From Phaeodactylum tricornutum CCAP 1055/1 (lineage: Eukaryota > Bacillariophyta > Bacillariophyceae > Surirellales > Neidiaceae), in the NCBI RefSeq assembly GCF_000150955.2, contig NC_011682.1, positions 468,897 through 532,896 on the forward strand: 64,000 nt of DNA, given 5' to 3'. The notes under the pieces are model-generated. The model ran no database searches, had not been told where the DNA came from, and saw nothing but the letters and a program-made list of their open reading frames with translations. Position numbers and translations under genes: made by a program. This document shows, piece by piece, positions 1 to 9,302 of the stretch (the first letter of the stretch is position 1; each line of letters starts with the position of its first letter).

Positions 1-1
1 G

Positions 2-1453
2 CTCTTTGGTGACGACACGAATCCCATTGCCGGTCTAATGATTGGTATTCTAGTCACCGTCTTGCTCCAGTCGTCTTCTACAACAACCTCAATTGTTGTG
101 TCTTTGGTTGGATCCGCTGTTTCCGTCCGCCAAGGAATTTACATGATCATGGGAGCGAATATTGGTACTTCAGTCACCAACACTATTGTCGCCATCGGAC
201 AGATGGGCGATGGGGATCAGCTCGAACGTGCGTTTGCTGGTGCCACCGTCCACGATATGTTTAACTTTTTGTCGGTGGCCGTACTCCTTCCTGTAGAAGT
301 CATTACTGGATACCTCTACCACTTGACTAAGGCAATGGTCAAGAATGCATCCACTGAGAAAGGAGATAAATGGGAAGGTCCCGTCAAGGTACTTGTTGCT
401 CCTATCGGTTCGAAGATTATCATCGCGAATAAGGATATTATCAAGGCAATTGCCCAGAATAAAGGCAGCTGTGATGAGGGCGACGGCTTCTACCCCATGA
501 ACTGTACCGAGGACAGCTATTCTGGCTGCGGCAAGTCATTTGGTCTTATAAGTTGTGACAAGAAGTCTGGAGACTGTCCTGCTTTCTTCCAGTCTGATGC
601 GTCTGCCAAGGATGACAAGGTCTCCGGAGGTGTCGTCTTTTTCATTTCTATTGTCATTCTTTTCACTTGTCTTGCCGGTCTTGTGACTGTCCTCCAGAAA
701 ATGTTGCTCGGTATGTCTTCTCGTATTGTCTACAAGGCAACAAACATTAACGGATACCTTGCCATTGTGATTGGTGCTGGTATCACCATGGTAGTACAGT
801 CTTCTTCCATTACGACCTCTACGTTGACTCCTTTGGTTGGTATGGGAGCTCTCCGTCTTGAACAGATGTTACCCCTTACTCTCGGCGCTAATATTGGAAC
901 AACAATGACTGCCATCTTGTCAGCACTTGTCACAGAAGGAACTGGATCTCTCCAGGTTGCACTAGCTCATTTGTTCTTCAACTTGACTGGTATTGCCATC
1001 TGGTATCCCCTTCCTTTTATGCGCAACGTTCCGCTTGAAGCTGCTCGTAAACTTGGGCGGACAACACGAATCTGGCGTGGCTTTCCTTTTCTTTATATTG
1101 CCGTGATGTTCTTTCTTATTCCGCTGCTTTTGCTTGGTCTCTCTTCTCTCTTTGAGGATGGCAGTAAGGGTTTCACTGTTCTTGGATCATTTCTCACTAT
1201 TATCCTTGGCCTTGGAATCCTGTACGTCATGTACTGGTGTCGTTACAAGGAGGGCCGGGAGAAATGCTCAAGTTGCATGGCCGAGCGTGAGAAGAAGCGC
1301 GTCATTATGAAGGAGCTTCCTGACGACATGATTTACCTCAAGGAACACATGAAACGCCTCATTGAGCACACTGGTCTTCCAATTGTGGAAGAGGAAGACG
1401 CTGAAGCTGGCAAAGAGATTGACGAAGGTGATTCCGATGAGGTAGAGGCCTAG
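2..1453 (+). CDS. Sodium-dependent phosphate cotransporter (SLC34/NaPi-II type), 5' part outside window
   Basis: Plasma-membrane type Na+/inorganic phosphate symporter. The reading frame is open from base 2 to the TAG stop, so the N-terminus lies upstream of the window; the first visible residues (LFGDDTNPIAGLM) match an internal stretch of the next gene. The two family hallmark repeats are visible: LLQSSSTTTS followed by GANIGTSVTNT in the first half, and VVQSSSITTS followed by GANIGTTMTA in the second. Between them lies a Cys-rich loop of about 100 residues, probably the large extracellular loop, and several hydrophobic segments follow. The tail is charged and acidic. It is a tandem paralog of the gene at 2592-4526, and the 3' flanks of both genes also share short blocks. 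Induction by phosphate starvation is known for such diatom transporters but is not readable here. Family assignment is firm; the substrate is inferred. Confidence 0.93.
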   Translation, partial: LFGDDTNPIAGLMIGILVTVLLQSSSTTTSIVVSLVGSAVSVRQGIYMIMGANIGTSVTNTIVAIGQMGDGDQLERAFAGATVHDMFNFLSVAVLLPVEVITGYLYHLTKAMVKNASTEKGDKWEGPVKVLVAPIGSKIIIANKDIIKAIAQNKGSCDEGDGFYPMNCTEDSYSGCGKSFGLISCDKKSGDCPAFFQSDASAKDDKVSGGVVFFISIVILFTCLAGLVTVLQKMLLGMSSRIVYKATNINGYLAIVIGAGITMVVQSSSITTSTLTPLVGMGALRLEQMLPLTLGANIGTTMTAILSALVTEGTGSLQVALAHLFFNLTGIAIWYPLPFMRNVPLEAARKLGRTTRIWRGFPFLYIAVMFFLIPLLLLGLSSLFEDGSKGFTVLGSFLTIILGLGILYVMYWCRYKEGREKCSSCMAEREKKRVIMKELPDDMIYLKEHMKRLIEHTGLPIVEEEDAEAGKEIDEGDSDEVEA

Positions 1454-2591
1454 GCTTCCGCCCCGTGAGGTAGATATCACTGATTCTAGAATTGGTTTGA
1501 GGTCCCCTCTAAAATTTGGTTGTTTTATTTGAATATTGTGCCAAGTCTGTTCTCGCTTGTTAAAGCTAGAGTTACTATAAACCTTTGGAATATACCACGC
1601 TTTTTGTTTGATTCCGTTGTACGTAGGTATTCTAAGGTTCTGTGAAGCCCTCTTAAAACTAGGACTTTTGATCAGGGGGGAAATGGTCTACAATTAGAAA
1701 CTCTATTCCAATTGGAAGAATCGCTCTCGCAAGAATCCTTCAATGAAACAAAAATGTTCACTGTCATTCTGGGAGGAGAGGAGGATGTGACCGTGTGCTA
1801 CAAACTCAGTAGAAGTAGGTTTTCACATTAAGACAAATATTCCATTTTTGATGTCCAAAGTCTCGGAGAATGGGTCTTTTAAATCAGGGCCTGGAGCGGA
1901 TTGATTGATACCACAGATTTGATCATTGCGAAACAGAAAATTTCTCAAGTTTTCACTTCTCTAGTTTCTGATGCTTGTTCCTCACAGTCAGTATTAGGCG
2001 AAACTTTATATTCTGGCAGTGAATTCCTTTCATTGTTGGCACGCTTGATCTATAGAGATTCGGACTAGAGTAAGAGAGTTTAGACTTGGGACGGATCATC
2101 TCGCTATCCTAAAAAATGTACCTGAAAAATCAAAGTTTTTGGGACGATGTTGATTCACCCTAATGTAACATATGGATAAATTTGAGTTGACGTTTATCGG
2201 AGACTTCACGCAGCTCATGTCAACAGTTCTGGACATGTTTCTCTTTCTAAGAAAGAGATCGAACCGCGACTAAACGACGGAATTTTATATCGAAAGGATG
2301 ACGTCAATCGGCGCTCCATTGCTTTTACAAAGAAAAAGATTTTCCGCGATGTGAATCTGCGAGATTCGTGATCGATTCTGTAGAAACGGTATACTTCGTA
2401 CGTAGATCTTGAAATTATCTCGTGGATTTGTGTAGGAGGCCGTACATACGTGGCTCAGTCAGCTTGATGTGAGTTGTCACTTTCGCCTTTGGTCTGACTT
2501 TGAGGAGTCTCCATGTCCAACGCACAATTCTTCTGTGCCCGAAATCAGCATCATTATCCCAAACCAAAAGATTGGCTGACGAATCGTAACT
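1454..2591. other. Spacer between the two tandem phosphate transporter genes
   Basis: About 1.1 kb without a supported gene. The first 100 bases are the 3' flank of the upstream transporter. ATTGGTTTGAGGTCCCCT starts at 1491 and TGTGCCAAG at 1537, and both recur after the downstream paralog. The rest is presumably the downstream gene's promoter and 5' leader. No RNA gene or repeat was recognised. Confidence 0.6.
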
Positions 2592-4526
2592 ATGGTAAGT
2601 TGACTTCAGGGTCGATCACACATTATCGCCGTACTAACTGTAAAGCGAGCTGGACCTCATTGGATTGAAAAGGGAGAGAGTGATATGGCAGATTTCTGTC
2701 AGACCGATGGCTCTCATTAATCAAGAGATTATTTTTCCAAGTCATTTATCTAACTTGTATTGTGCATTTTTGATGGGCAGGCTGAAGAACAGAACGACGT
2801 TGAGGCGATGGAGGTCGACAAAGCCACTGAGGCTAAATCTCGCAAGGATCGTCCTACTGGATCAATCCATTTCGGCGACACCGACTTTGACGTTGACGAG
2901 CAAGTTGGGGACGCTACATGGGCCGAGGTATGCAACGCCTGTTGTGTCCACTCCGGACAGGAATGGGCAATGATCGCTCTTGGAATCTTCCTGGTTTGCT
3001 TCTTCCTCTACTTCTTCCTGTTGGGTCTTGACCTGCTTGGAAATGGTGCAAAGGTCATGTGTGGATGCACTGCCGGAGAGTTGTTCGGCGACGACACGAA
3101 TCCCATCGCTGGTCTAATGGTTGGTATTCTTGCGACTGTATTGCTTCAGTCGTCTTCAACAACTACCTCGATTGTTGTGTCTTTGGTCGGATCCGCTGTC
3201 TCCGTCCGCCAAGGAATTTACATGATCATGGGAGCGAATATTGGTACTTCAGTCACCAACACAATCGTCGCTATGGGCCAAATGGGCGATGGGGATCAGC
3301 TCGAGCGTGCTTTCGCTGGTGCCACCGTCCACGATATGTTTAATTTCTTGTCAGTGGCCATACTTCTTCCTGTAGAAGTCATCACAGGATACCTCTATCG
3401 GCTTACTAAGGCTATGGTCAAGAATGTCAATCTCGAAGACGGTGATAGCTGGGACGGTCCTATTAAAAAGATGGTTGATCCTCTGACCGATAAGATCATC
3501 ATTTCCAACAGCAAGATTATCAAATCTGTGGCTTTGGGTGAAGCGACCTGTGATGTGGGTGGTGGATTTTACCCTATGAACTGTACAGAAGACACATACT
3601 TGGGTTGTGGCAAGGCATTTGGACTCATTTCGTGCAGTAAGACGAGCGGCGATTGCCCTGCTTTCTTTCAAGGTGATGCTTCCGCAAAAGATGACAAGGT
3701 CTCTGGGGGTGTTGTCTTTTTCATTGCTATTGTCATCCTGTTTGTATGCCTTGCCGGGCTTGTTACTGTTCTTCAGAAGTTGCTGCTTGGAATGTCCACT
3801 CGCGTTGTCTACAAAGCCACTGACATTAACGGATATCTTGCGATTGCTATTGGCGCTGGTCTCACTATGATTGTGCAGTCCTCCTCCATTACTACGTCCG
3901 CTTTGACTCCGTTGGTTGGTATGGGAGCGCTTCGTCTTGAGCAAATGTTACCTCTTACACTTGGTGCCAATATTGGTACAACGCTGACTGCCATTTTGTC
4001 TGCCCTTGTGTCTGCAAGCAAGGATTCGCTCCAGGTTGCCCTTGCCCACTTGTTCTTCAACTTGACTGGAATCCTCATCTGGTACCCGGTGCCTTTCATG
4101 CGTCATGTCCCTCTCGAGGCAGCTCGTAGACTTGGAAAATTGACTCGAGTCTGGCGTGGTTTCCCCATTGTTTACATTGCGGTGATGTTTTTTCTCATTC
4201 CGCTTCTTCTGCTCGGCCTGTCGTCTCTTTTCGATGATGGCAGCAAGGGTTTCACTGTCCTGGGATCCTTCCTTACCATCCTTCTGTTCCTTGTCATCAT
4301 TTACACTGTCTACTGGTGCCGTTACAAGGACGGTCAGCAGAAGTGCGCAAACTGCATGGCGGAGCGTGAGAAGAAGCGCGTTGTGATTAAAGAGCTCCCT
4401 GAGGATATGGCGTACCTGAAGGAGCACATGAAGCGCCTCATTGAACACACTGGACTCCCCGAAGACGAAGATGTTCCGGCCAAGGATGAATCTCCTGATA
4501 CTTCGGATGCTGAGGTTGATGCCTAA
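2592..4526 (+). CDS. Sodium-dependent phosphate cotransporter (SLC34/NaPi-II type), two exons
   Basis: Na+/phosphate symporter and complete tandem paralog of the first gene. I read exon 1 as only the ATG at 2592-2594, directly followed by GTAAGT. The intron is 2595-2780 and ends TTTTTGATGGGCAG. Exon 2 is 2781-4526 and begins GCT GAA GAA CAG, giving MAEEQNDVEAMEVD. There is no ATG upstream in the exon 2 frame before a non-ATG codon, which supports the split start. The protein is about 582 residues, with an acidic N-terminus, then LLQSSSTTTS/GANIGTSVTNT and IVQSSSITTS/GANIGTTLTA repeats, a Cys-rich extracellular loop and a charged C-terminal tail. The two paralogs are very similar through the membrane core and diverge in loop and tail, as expected from tandem duplication. 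An alternative is initiation at ATG 2808 (MEVDKATE) with no ATG-only exon. Confidence 0.9.
2595..2780 (+). other. Intron immediately after the start codon
   Basis: GTAAGT follows the ATG at 2592 directly, and the acceptor TGGGCAG ends at 2780, so the coding part of exon 1 is only the initiator codon. The intron contains TAACTGTAAA at 2635, a copy of a motif recurring across this window. Confidence 0.6.
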
Positions 4527-4779
4527 GCACCAAACAAGAGGTCGATATCGCCGAATATTGGTTAGAGGTCCCCTTTTGATTATCCGTTTAGTATATATAG
4601 TATATACAACCTGTGCCAAGACCATAGTTCTCGCAGATTCTGCTTGAGAATAAAATAACTTGGGAATGTTTATCTTATTCTGACTGCATGTAGAAACATC
4701 ATAGTATCAGGATGCTGCACACAGCTCTTTTCATTTCAACTGCGGTTCAAACTAACTGTAAACCTTAATCGTTGTGCTG

Positions 4780-6010
4780 TCAATGGTCGGCGTCCCTAAC
4801 CGTAAAAAGGTTAACGCCACATTCATGAATCAATTGTTTCTTAACTTTGCTTCTGAATCTATCGGCGTGTAAGTTTCTTCCTATTAAGGTCTACAGAGAG
4901 AATGTGACTTCGAGTAGAAATAGGATATCTATTCATATACGAACGATTTTCACTCACCTCGCCGTGAACTTCAACAATTATATCGACCCTGACAGCACGA
5001 GCAGTCGTGTTGCACAGTGCACCCGAGTCAAATGCTTCATTGAGCAATGCATACTCGGCACCCTCTATATCCATTTTCACCATAACATGTGCACCAGGCA
5101 TCATCTTGACTGTTTCGTGAAGAAGGCGAGTCAAAGTGAAACCTTGCACAGACACCTCACGCTTGTCATTCCCACTCAAGAGGGAGCTTTGAACATCCCT
5201 ATGTCCAGAGAGTGTAGACGAACCCCAAAAATTCTCTTTCTCATTGACTGTGTCCAAGAACAGAACCGTAGTCTCGTCTTTTGCAGCGCCCACCGTCTCG
5301 GTGAAGAAGTGGACTCTTCGAAGTGGTCTCGGCGAAGTAAGCATGAGACGTTGCTGTAATCTATTGAGATGATTTGTAAAGATTGGATTTCCCTCGATAC
5401 CAAAGTAACAATAATTCTCTGGTTGAACCGGGCCCGAAAGTTGCCGGCTCACCTCCTCCATTTGAGTACGTATCCAGGTGATGAGTTTTCTAAAACCCTT
5501 TCCCTTTTGAAGAGGTTGTAGAAATCCATGTTCCAGATCTATTCGTGGAGCTAAAATGCCTTTCTTCGAACAAGGTGGAATGCCAGCGTCCACTAGTTTG
5601 CCCATCGAATCTCCAACATTGGCGCCAAAATCTAGAAAGGTAAACCGGCACGGTTCAACCGGCAGCTTGGACTGTTGAGTTGCGACTTCTCCATCAAGAC
5701 TTGGCCTATACCAACTACCCAAAATTTCAACTATCTCCTCTTGGGTTGAGCTTTCGTCTGCGCACTTCGCTTCATATTTTTGTCTGTGTTGATTTGACTC
5801 CTCAATGTTTTGATAAGCCCGGGCATCCGAAAATAGCCCATCGAAATGCCCAACGCGATCACTGCTGTCATCAAAAAGTAGCGACGTCTTCTGGGTTTCA
5901 TTGTAGAACGGCATGAGGGTCGAGCGGACATCCCTAGAGAGAGCGGAAAGCACCACCGTAGTAGCTACCGCGACGCACAAGGATGCATAAACCCGTCTCC
6001 ATTTTCTCAT
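4780..6010 (-). CDS. FkbM-type SAM-dependent methyltransferase with N-terminal membrane anchor, two exons
   Basis: Predicted O-methyltransferase of the FkbM family, anchored in the secretory pathway as a type II membrane protein. A hydrophobic segment covers about residues 8-24 after a basic start (MRKWRRVY). The SAM-binding motif I, FLDFGANVGDS, is near residues 125-135. The family's second conserved block, VKMDIEGAEYALL, is followed by a VEVHGE strand. The first ATG (6010) is chosen because the frame upstream has no ATG. The codon for the last E of VEVHGE is followed by GTGAGT; I place an intron at 4891-4957 and a last exon at 4780-4890, which adds a 36-residue tail ending VRDADH, typical of an FkbM C-terminus. 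Total is about 387 residues. Without splicing the frame would end in an unrelated basic tail. The substrate, perhaps a glycan, is unknown. Confidence 0.75.
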
Positions 6011-6438
6011 GACTTTCTGCAAGAAAGAAAGAATTGAGCGCAGTCATTTTGTCGCGTCTTCTCTTCCCATTTACGGTCAAAACAGTATTTTGGATGTGTC
6101 CGCTCTACGGATGGTACCATTACAGTGTCACATTCGTTTTACCACAACCTACCCCTTCTTTTGGGAGCAAGATTTTGAAGTTTACTGTTAAATGCAGTAT
6201 TACCAGTGACTGCGACATAAAAGATACTAATTGTTACCATTAATTTCCTACAAAATTGGACTGCTATTCACAGACAATCAAATAGAACGGACATTTCTCC
6301 TGGTGCAGTATGCAACAATACTTTGACGAGTCCAGCTACAAAATTCTAGCCGATGGTCACCATTAGTCGGTTCGAGATTTGCTGTCTACTGGGAATAGCC
6401 GCGGATGACATTTCTTACAATAATGGTGGGAAGTTGTG
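6011..6438. other. Spacer with no gene seen
   Basis: Upstream flank of the methyltransferase gene. Only short unrelated open frames are present and none looks like a protein. A TTACTGTTAA copy of the recurring motif lies near 6180. Confidence 0.5.
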
Positions 6439-6568
6439 TCAGCGCACTGCACCTTCGCTTCCGAGCAAGAACGAAGTACACCCCAACTTAAATTCCGAGC
6501 CTTGTCTCAAAGAACGCATGGGAAAGCCTGATGGCCACCAAGTCTGCAACACGGTACATGGTATGTAA
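6439..6568 (+). pseudogene. Decayed inverted copy of the zinc-binding segment of the neighbouring MYND gene
   Basis: The + strand encodes SEPCLKERMGKPDGHQVCNTVHG, which mirrors PEPRLKERMGKPCGNRACSKVHG in the opposite-strand MYND gene that ends at 6753. Roughly half of about 35 positions agree, including the block LKERMGKP and the VHG end, and similarity also shows at DNA level. The copy stops after VHG with GTATGTAA, which could be a relict splice donor. No following zinc-finger Cys/His pattern is recognisable downstream, so this is a fragment rather than a working gene. Local inverted duplication followed by decay is the simplest origin. It could instead be the remaining exon of a diverged paralog. 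Confidence 0.55.
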
Positions 6569-6752
6569 CTCGCTAACGTCATAGAATCAAGGCTACCTTC
6601 GATAAATTGAAGGAAGGAAAAGACGAGGAAGACTGCATGATGCATTTTTTGCAATATGTTCTCTTTGTCGAGTAAGCTAAAAAGAAAGCCCTCTACGACT
6701 ATTCAAAGACCGATTAAATCGGAAAAAGCAAGTGAGCCAAAGAAATCCGTTG

Positions 6753-8228
6753 CTACCGCGCTGTACTTTGACATTGAAATCGATGTCGGTTGTTCCAATC
6801 CGACTTTTGGCATTCCACCGAACAATATGTCACTTGCCGACACCGACTGCACTTTTTCATCTTTGTATACGGAAACTTTGCGCGACATGTATCACACTCG
6901 ACCTTCTTAGCTTTGCGTTGTCTTCGTTCCTCCCTGTCTTTTTGTTTTCGGACACACTCTTCGGCGTGCAATGACTTGTATACGGCGCGACAGGATTTGC
7001 TACAGTAGAATTCGCCAAGACAGTCACGGCACTTGATAGCGAGACGGACGATCTCGCCATCCTGTGCGTCCCGTTGACCGTGCACCTTACTGCACGCACG
7101 GTTACCACAAGGTTTGCCCATGCGTTCTTTCAAACGGGGTTCGGGAGTAACGGTGGCAACTTTTTCTCTTCCAAAGGTTGGCGGTGGAGATTCGGAGCTA
7201 ATGCGGCGACTGTTTGGTCGAACGTCAGCCGCATGAGGAGCGCCATTAGTACTATTGGCTCTGCTACCCGTTTGCATGGATCGAGATAGTACCAGCCTAT
7301 AATCGTTCTGTAGGGCTTCCCAAGCACCTGAATGCTCCCATAGATTATAGAGTGTCCAGGCATCTAGAATATCGTCTACGTGTGGGTGTGTGTCGGGTCG
7401 GGGCGGACCATCTTCCAAAAAGGATGCCGAACCGGCTTCGGCCAAGACGTCCAATGCCGGCAGGGTAAAGCACAATCGTGTCGAACGCAGTCCACTGTTA
7501 TTGGAAGCTGTCTTTGTTTTTCCGGGCTGAATTGTTAATGTTAAACCTTCCAACAAATCATCCATACACTCCAGACACGTCATCCGGCATATGGTTCGCG
7601 TCCCAAGCGTCAGCTGAGAGCCTTTCAATACGGTAATTTGCAAGAGCGGATAAAACACCATCCAGTATTCGTGCGGCACGCGTTCACCAGGCTGAGGAAT
7701 GGGCGCCTTGCGGCCGCAGACGGGGCAGCACAGGAGAGCCGAAACGTCGGGCCAATCGAAGTTACCGTTGGGGGCGATATTCATTTCCTGGGACTGTGTT
7801 TTCGTCCGCATCATGACCCTAAAGTCTTGATAATTCTCCGGAGTCAACACGCACCGTCCTCCCAAGGTCATGGTGACGGGCATGGTACTCGTGACCGTGC
7901 CGCTACGGGCGCCTCCACTATTTGTCGCGTTCATGTGTGAGGCCTGCAGCTGCGGTTCGAGTTGGAGTATGGTAGCGCCTTGGAAATTGACAAAGTAGTT
8001 TTCCAAATCAGACGAGCTGGCAGCGGGGTTGAATCCCTTGTCTTGGTAAACCATGACCCGTTGGGAAGGCAAAGCTTTGATCTTGGAATCGAAGGTTTCT
8101 TCTTCCTGCAAGAGTAGACTGCAACGAGCTTCCTTCATTCCTGACGTTTCTAGTCCGGACCATCGAGTGCCTCCCGTACTGGTCGCGATGGACAACGGGG
8201 CAACGCTGCTGGTCGTCCCCGCAGTCAT
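6753..8228 (-). CDS. MYND zinc-finger protein with a second upstream Cys/His cluster
   Basis: Probable adaptor or programmed-cell-death-2-like protein of 491 residues with a C-terminal MYND domain. The last 45 residues show CDTCRAKF, CSRCRQVTYCSVEC and a closing HRFQC, the C-x2-C / C-x2-C / C-x3-C / H-x3-C pattern of MYND fingers, which bind partner proteins rather than DNA. A second Cys/His-rich unit precedes it: CGNRACSKVHG, then CRDCLGEFYCSKSC and HAEEC, followed by a basic linker (RKQKDREERRQRKAKK). A further CCPVCG appears mid-protein. The N-terminal 350 residues are not recognised. The longer open frame starts with a non-ATG codon, so I use the ATG at 8228 (MTAGTTSS). The 5' flank holds a CGCT-rich simple repeat near 8280-8300. 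Similarity to the fragment at 6439-6568 shows that part of this gene was duplicated. Confidence 0.75.
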   Translation of the reverse strand: MTAGTTSSVAPLSIATSTGGTRWSGLETSGMKEARCSLLLQEEETFDSKIKALPSQRVMVYQDKGFNPAASSSDLENYFVNFQGATILQLEPQLQASHMNATNSGGARSGTVTSTMPVTMTLGGRCVLTPENYQDFRVMMRTKTQSQEMNIAPNGNFDWPDVSALLCCPVCGRKAPIPQPGERVPHEYWMVFYPLLQITVLKGSQLTLGTRTICRMTCLECMDDLLEGLTLTIQPGKTKTASNNSGLRSTRLCFTLPALDVLAEAGSASFLEDGPPRPDTHPHVDDILDAWTLYNLWEHSGAWEALQNDYRLVLSRSMQTGSRANSTNGAPHAADVRPNSRRISSESPPPTFGREKVATVTPEPRLKERMGKPCGNRACSKVHGQRDAQDGEIVRLAIKCRDCLGEFYCSKSCRAVYKSLHAEECVRKQKDREERRQRKAKKVECDTCRAKFPYTKMKKCSRCRQVTYCSVECQKSDWNNRHRFQCQSTAR

Positions 8229-8344
8229 GCTGACTTTGTATAACCTTCTAGCTGATCTGAAACGGATAGGTACTCTTTCGCTCGCTCGCTCGCTCGAACT
8301 GTGATTGTAATCTTCTAGTCCATACAACTCACTCGCTCCCTCGG

Positions 8345-8662
8345 TTACGCTCCGCTGTCTCGAGGATCACCGGATTGTGATTCTGTGTTGGGTTTCCCCC
8401 GAGCGTAGGAACACGAAATGAATTGCTTCCAACGAGCGTCACTACTGCACCAATTGGAAGCGTTTTGAGAGATGGCTTTCGTCTCGGTCGGGGGTGTTCG
8501 TGCACTGTAGAGGATGGTGGACGTCACGTTTCTCGTGAAGGGTCTTTCGTGGGGTGGCCACAACAATTCGCTTTGCGTAGGCAATTGGCGGCACTCACAG
8601 TCCATTACGGAAAGTCGATGAGTGCGCGGACCGGGAAGGGTCACAATTTTACACGTGGCCAT
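8345..8662 (-). CDS. Small hypothetical protein, doubtful
   Basis: An ATG-initiated frame of 105 residues (MATCKIVTL...) just upstream of the MYND gene and on the same strand. No domain, signal peptide or membrane segment is visible, and its Cys, Arg and Ser content is not distinctive. It could be part of the MYND gene's 5' region or a chance frame. Confidence 0.2.
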   Translation of the reverse strand: MATCKIVTLPGPRTHRLSVMDCECRQLPTQSELLWPPHERPFTRNVTSTILYSARTPPTETKAISQNASNWCSSDARWKQFISCSYARGKPNTESQSGDPRDSGA

Positions 8663-8668
8663 GGCTAA

Positions 8669-9302
8669 CAGTAAGTGTGTTCTGCTCCAATACCCGAACT
8701 TACCGTTAATTCACAATAAATCTCCGTCCACGATTTGAAGTCCAATCACTGGATATTACGATGACGCCACGGGACGGTATTGAGTCCTTACGCCCCCACG
8801 GCCTTGTTTTTTCTCCAAATTTCCAGTGTGTTTAGGCCCAATAAGATCCCGGAACTGCTAGCACCTATTGGAATCGTAGTAGAAAAGACCAATCACAGAA
8901 AATCTTATGGCACAGTCATTCAAAATCAAGTCATTTACAAACGTCAATTCGTGGGAGTGGTCCCTGCCTTGGAAATCGATTTTTCGAGGATTCCACCAGA
9001 TTAAGGTTGGGGCTCCCAGAAATCCAGGCATCGTGTCCGTTTGGCCGAACATATATGGTGAGCTGTTCCCAATCACGGTTGTTGGTTTAATCCGTGCCGA
9101 GAAATGACCGTCTCTATCGGTACAAAACCTACTGGAGTATGTACATGAGGGGCTTTGTCTGTGCTCACGAATCAAACGAACGCTTGTATGTATTCAAATC
9201 CTGGATGGCAAACGAACGGCCGTTAACGGGTACTTTTCGTAACTCACGCTCGCTCCTTCCGCTCTCCGTGCAGCCATACTCACACATACATAACATTTGA
9301 CC
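8669..9302. other. Spacer with no gene seen
   Basis: About 630 bases upstream of the nonaspanin gene. It contains several short frames without protein character. CTAACAGTAAG at 8665 is a copy of the recurring motif. The final 60 bases before the nonaspanin ATG are CT-rich. Confidence 0.5.

Noticed and set aside
3351-3944. Minus-strand frame of 197 codons inside the phosphate transporter
   Set aside because: Shadow of the strongly biased coding frame on the + strand, which has clear family motifs.
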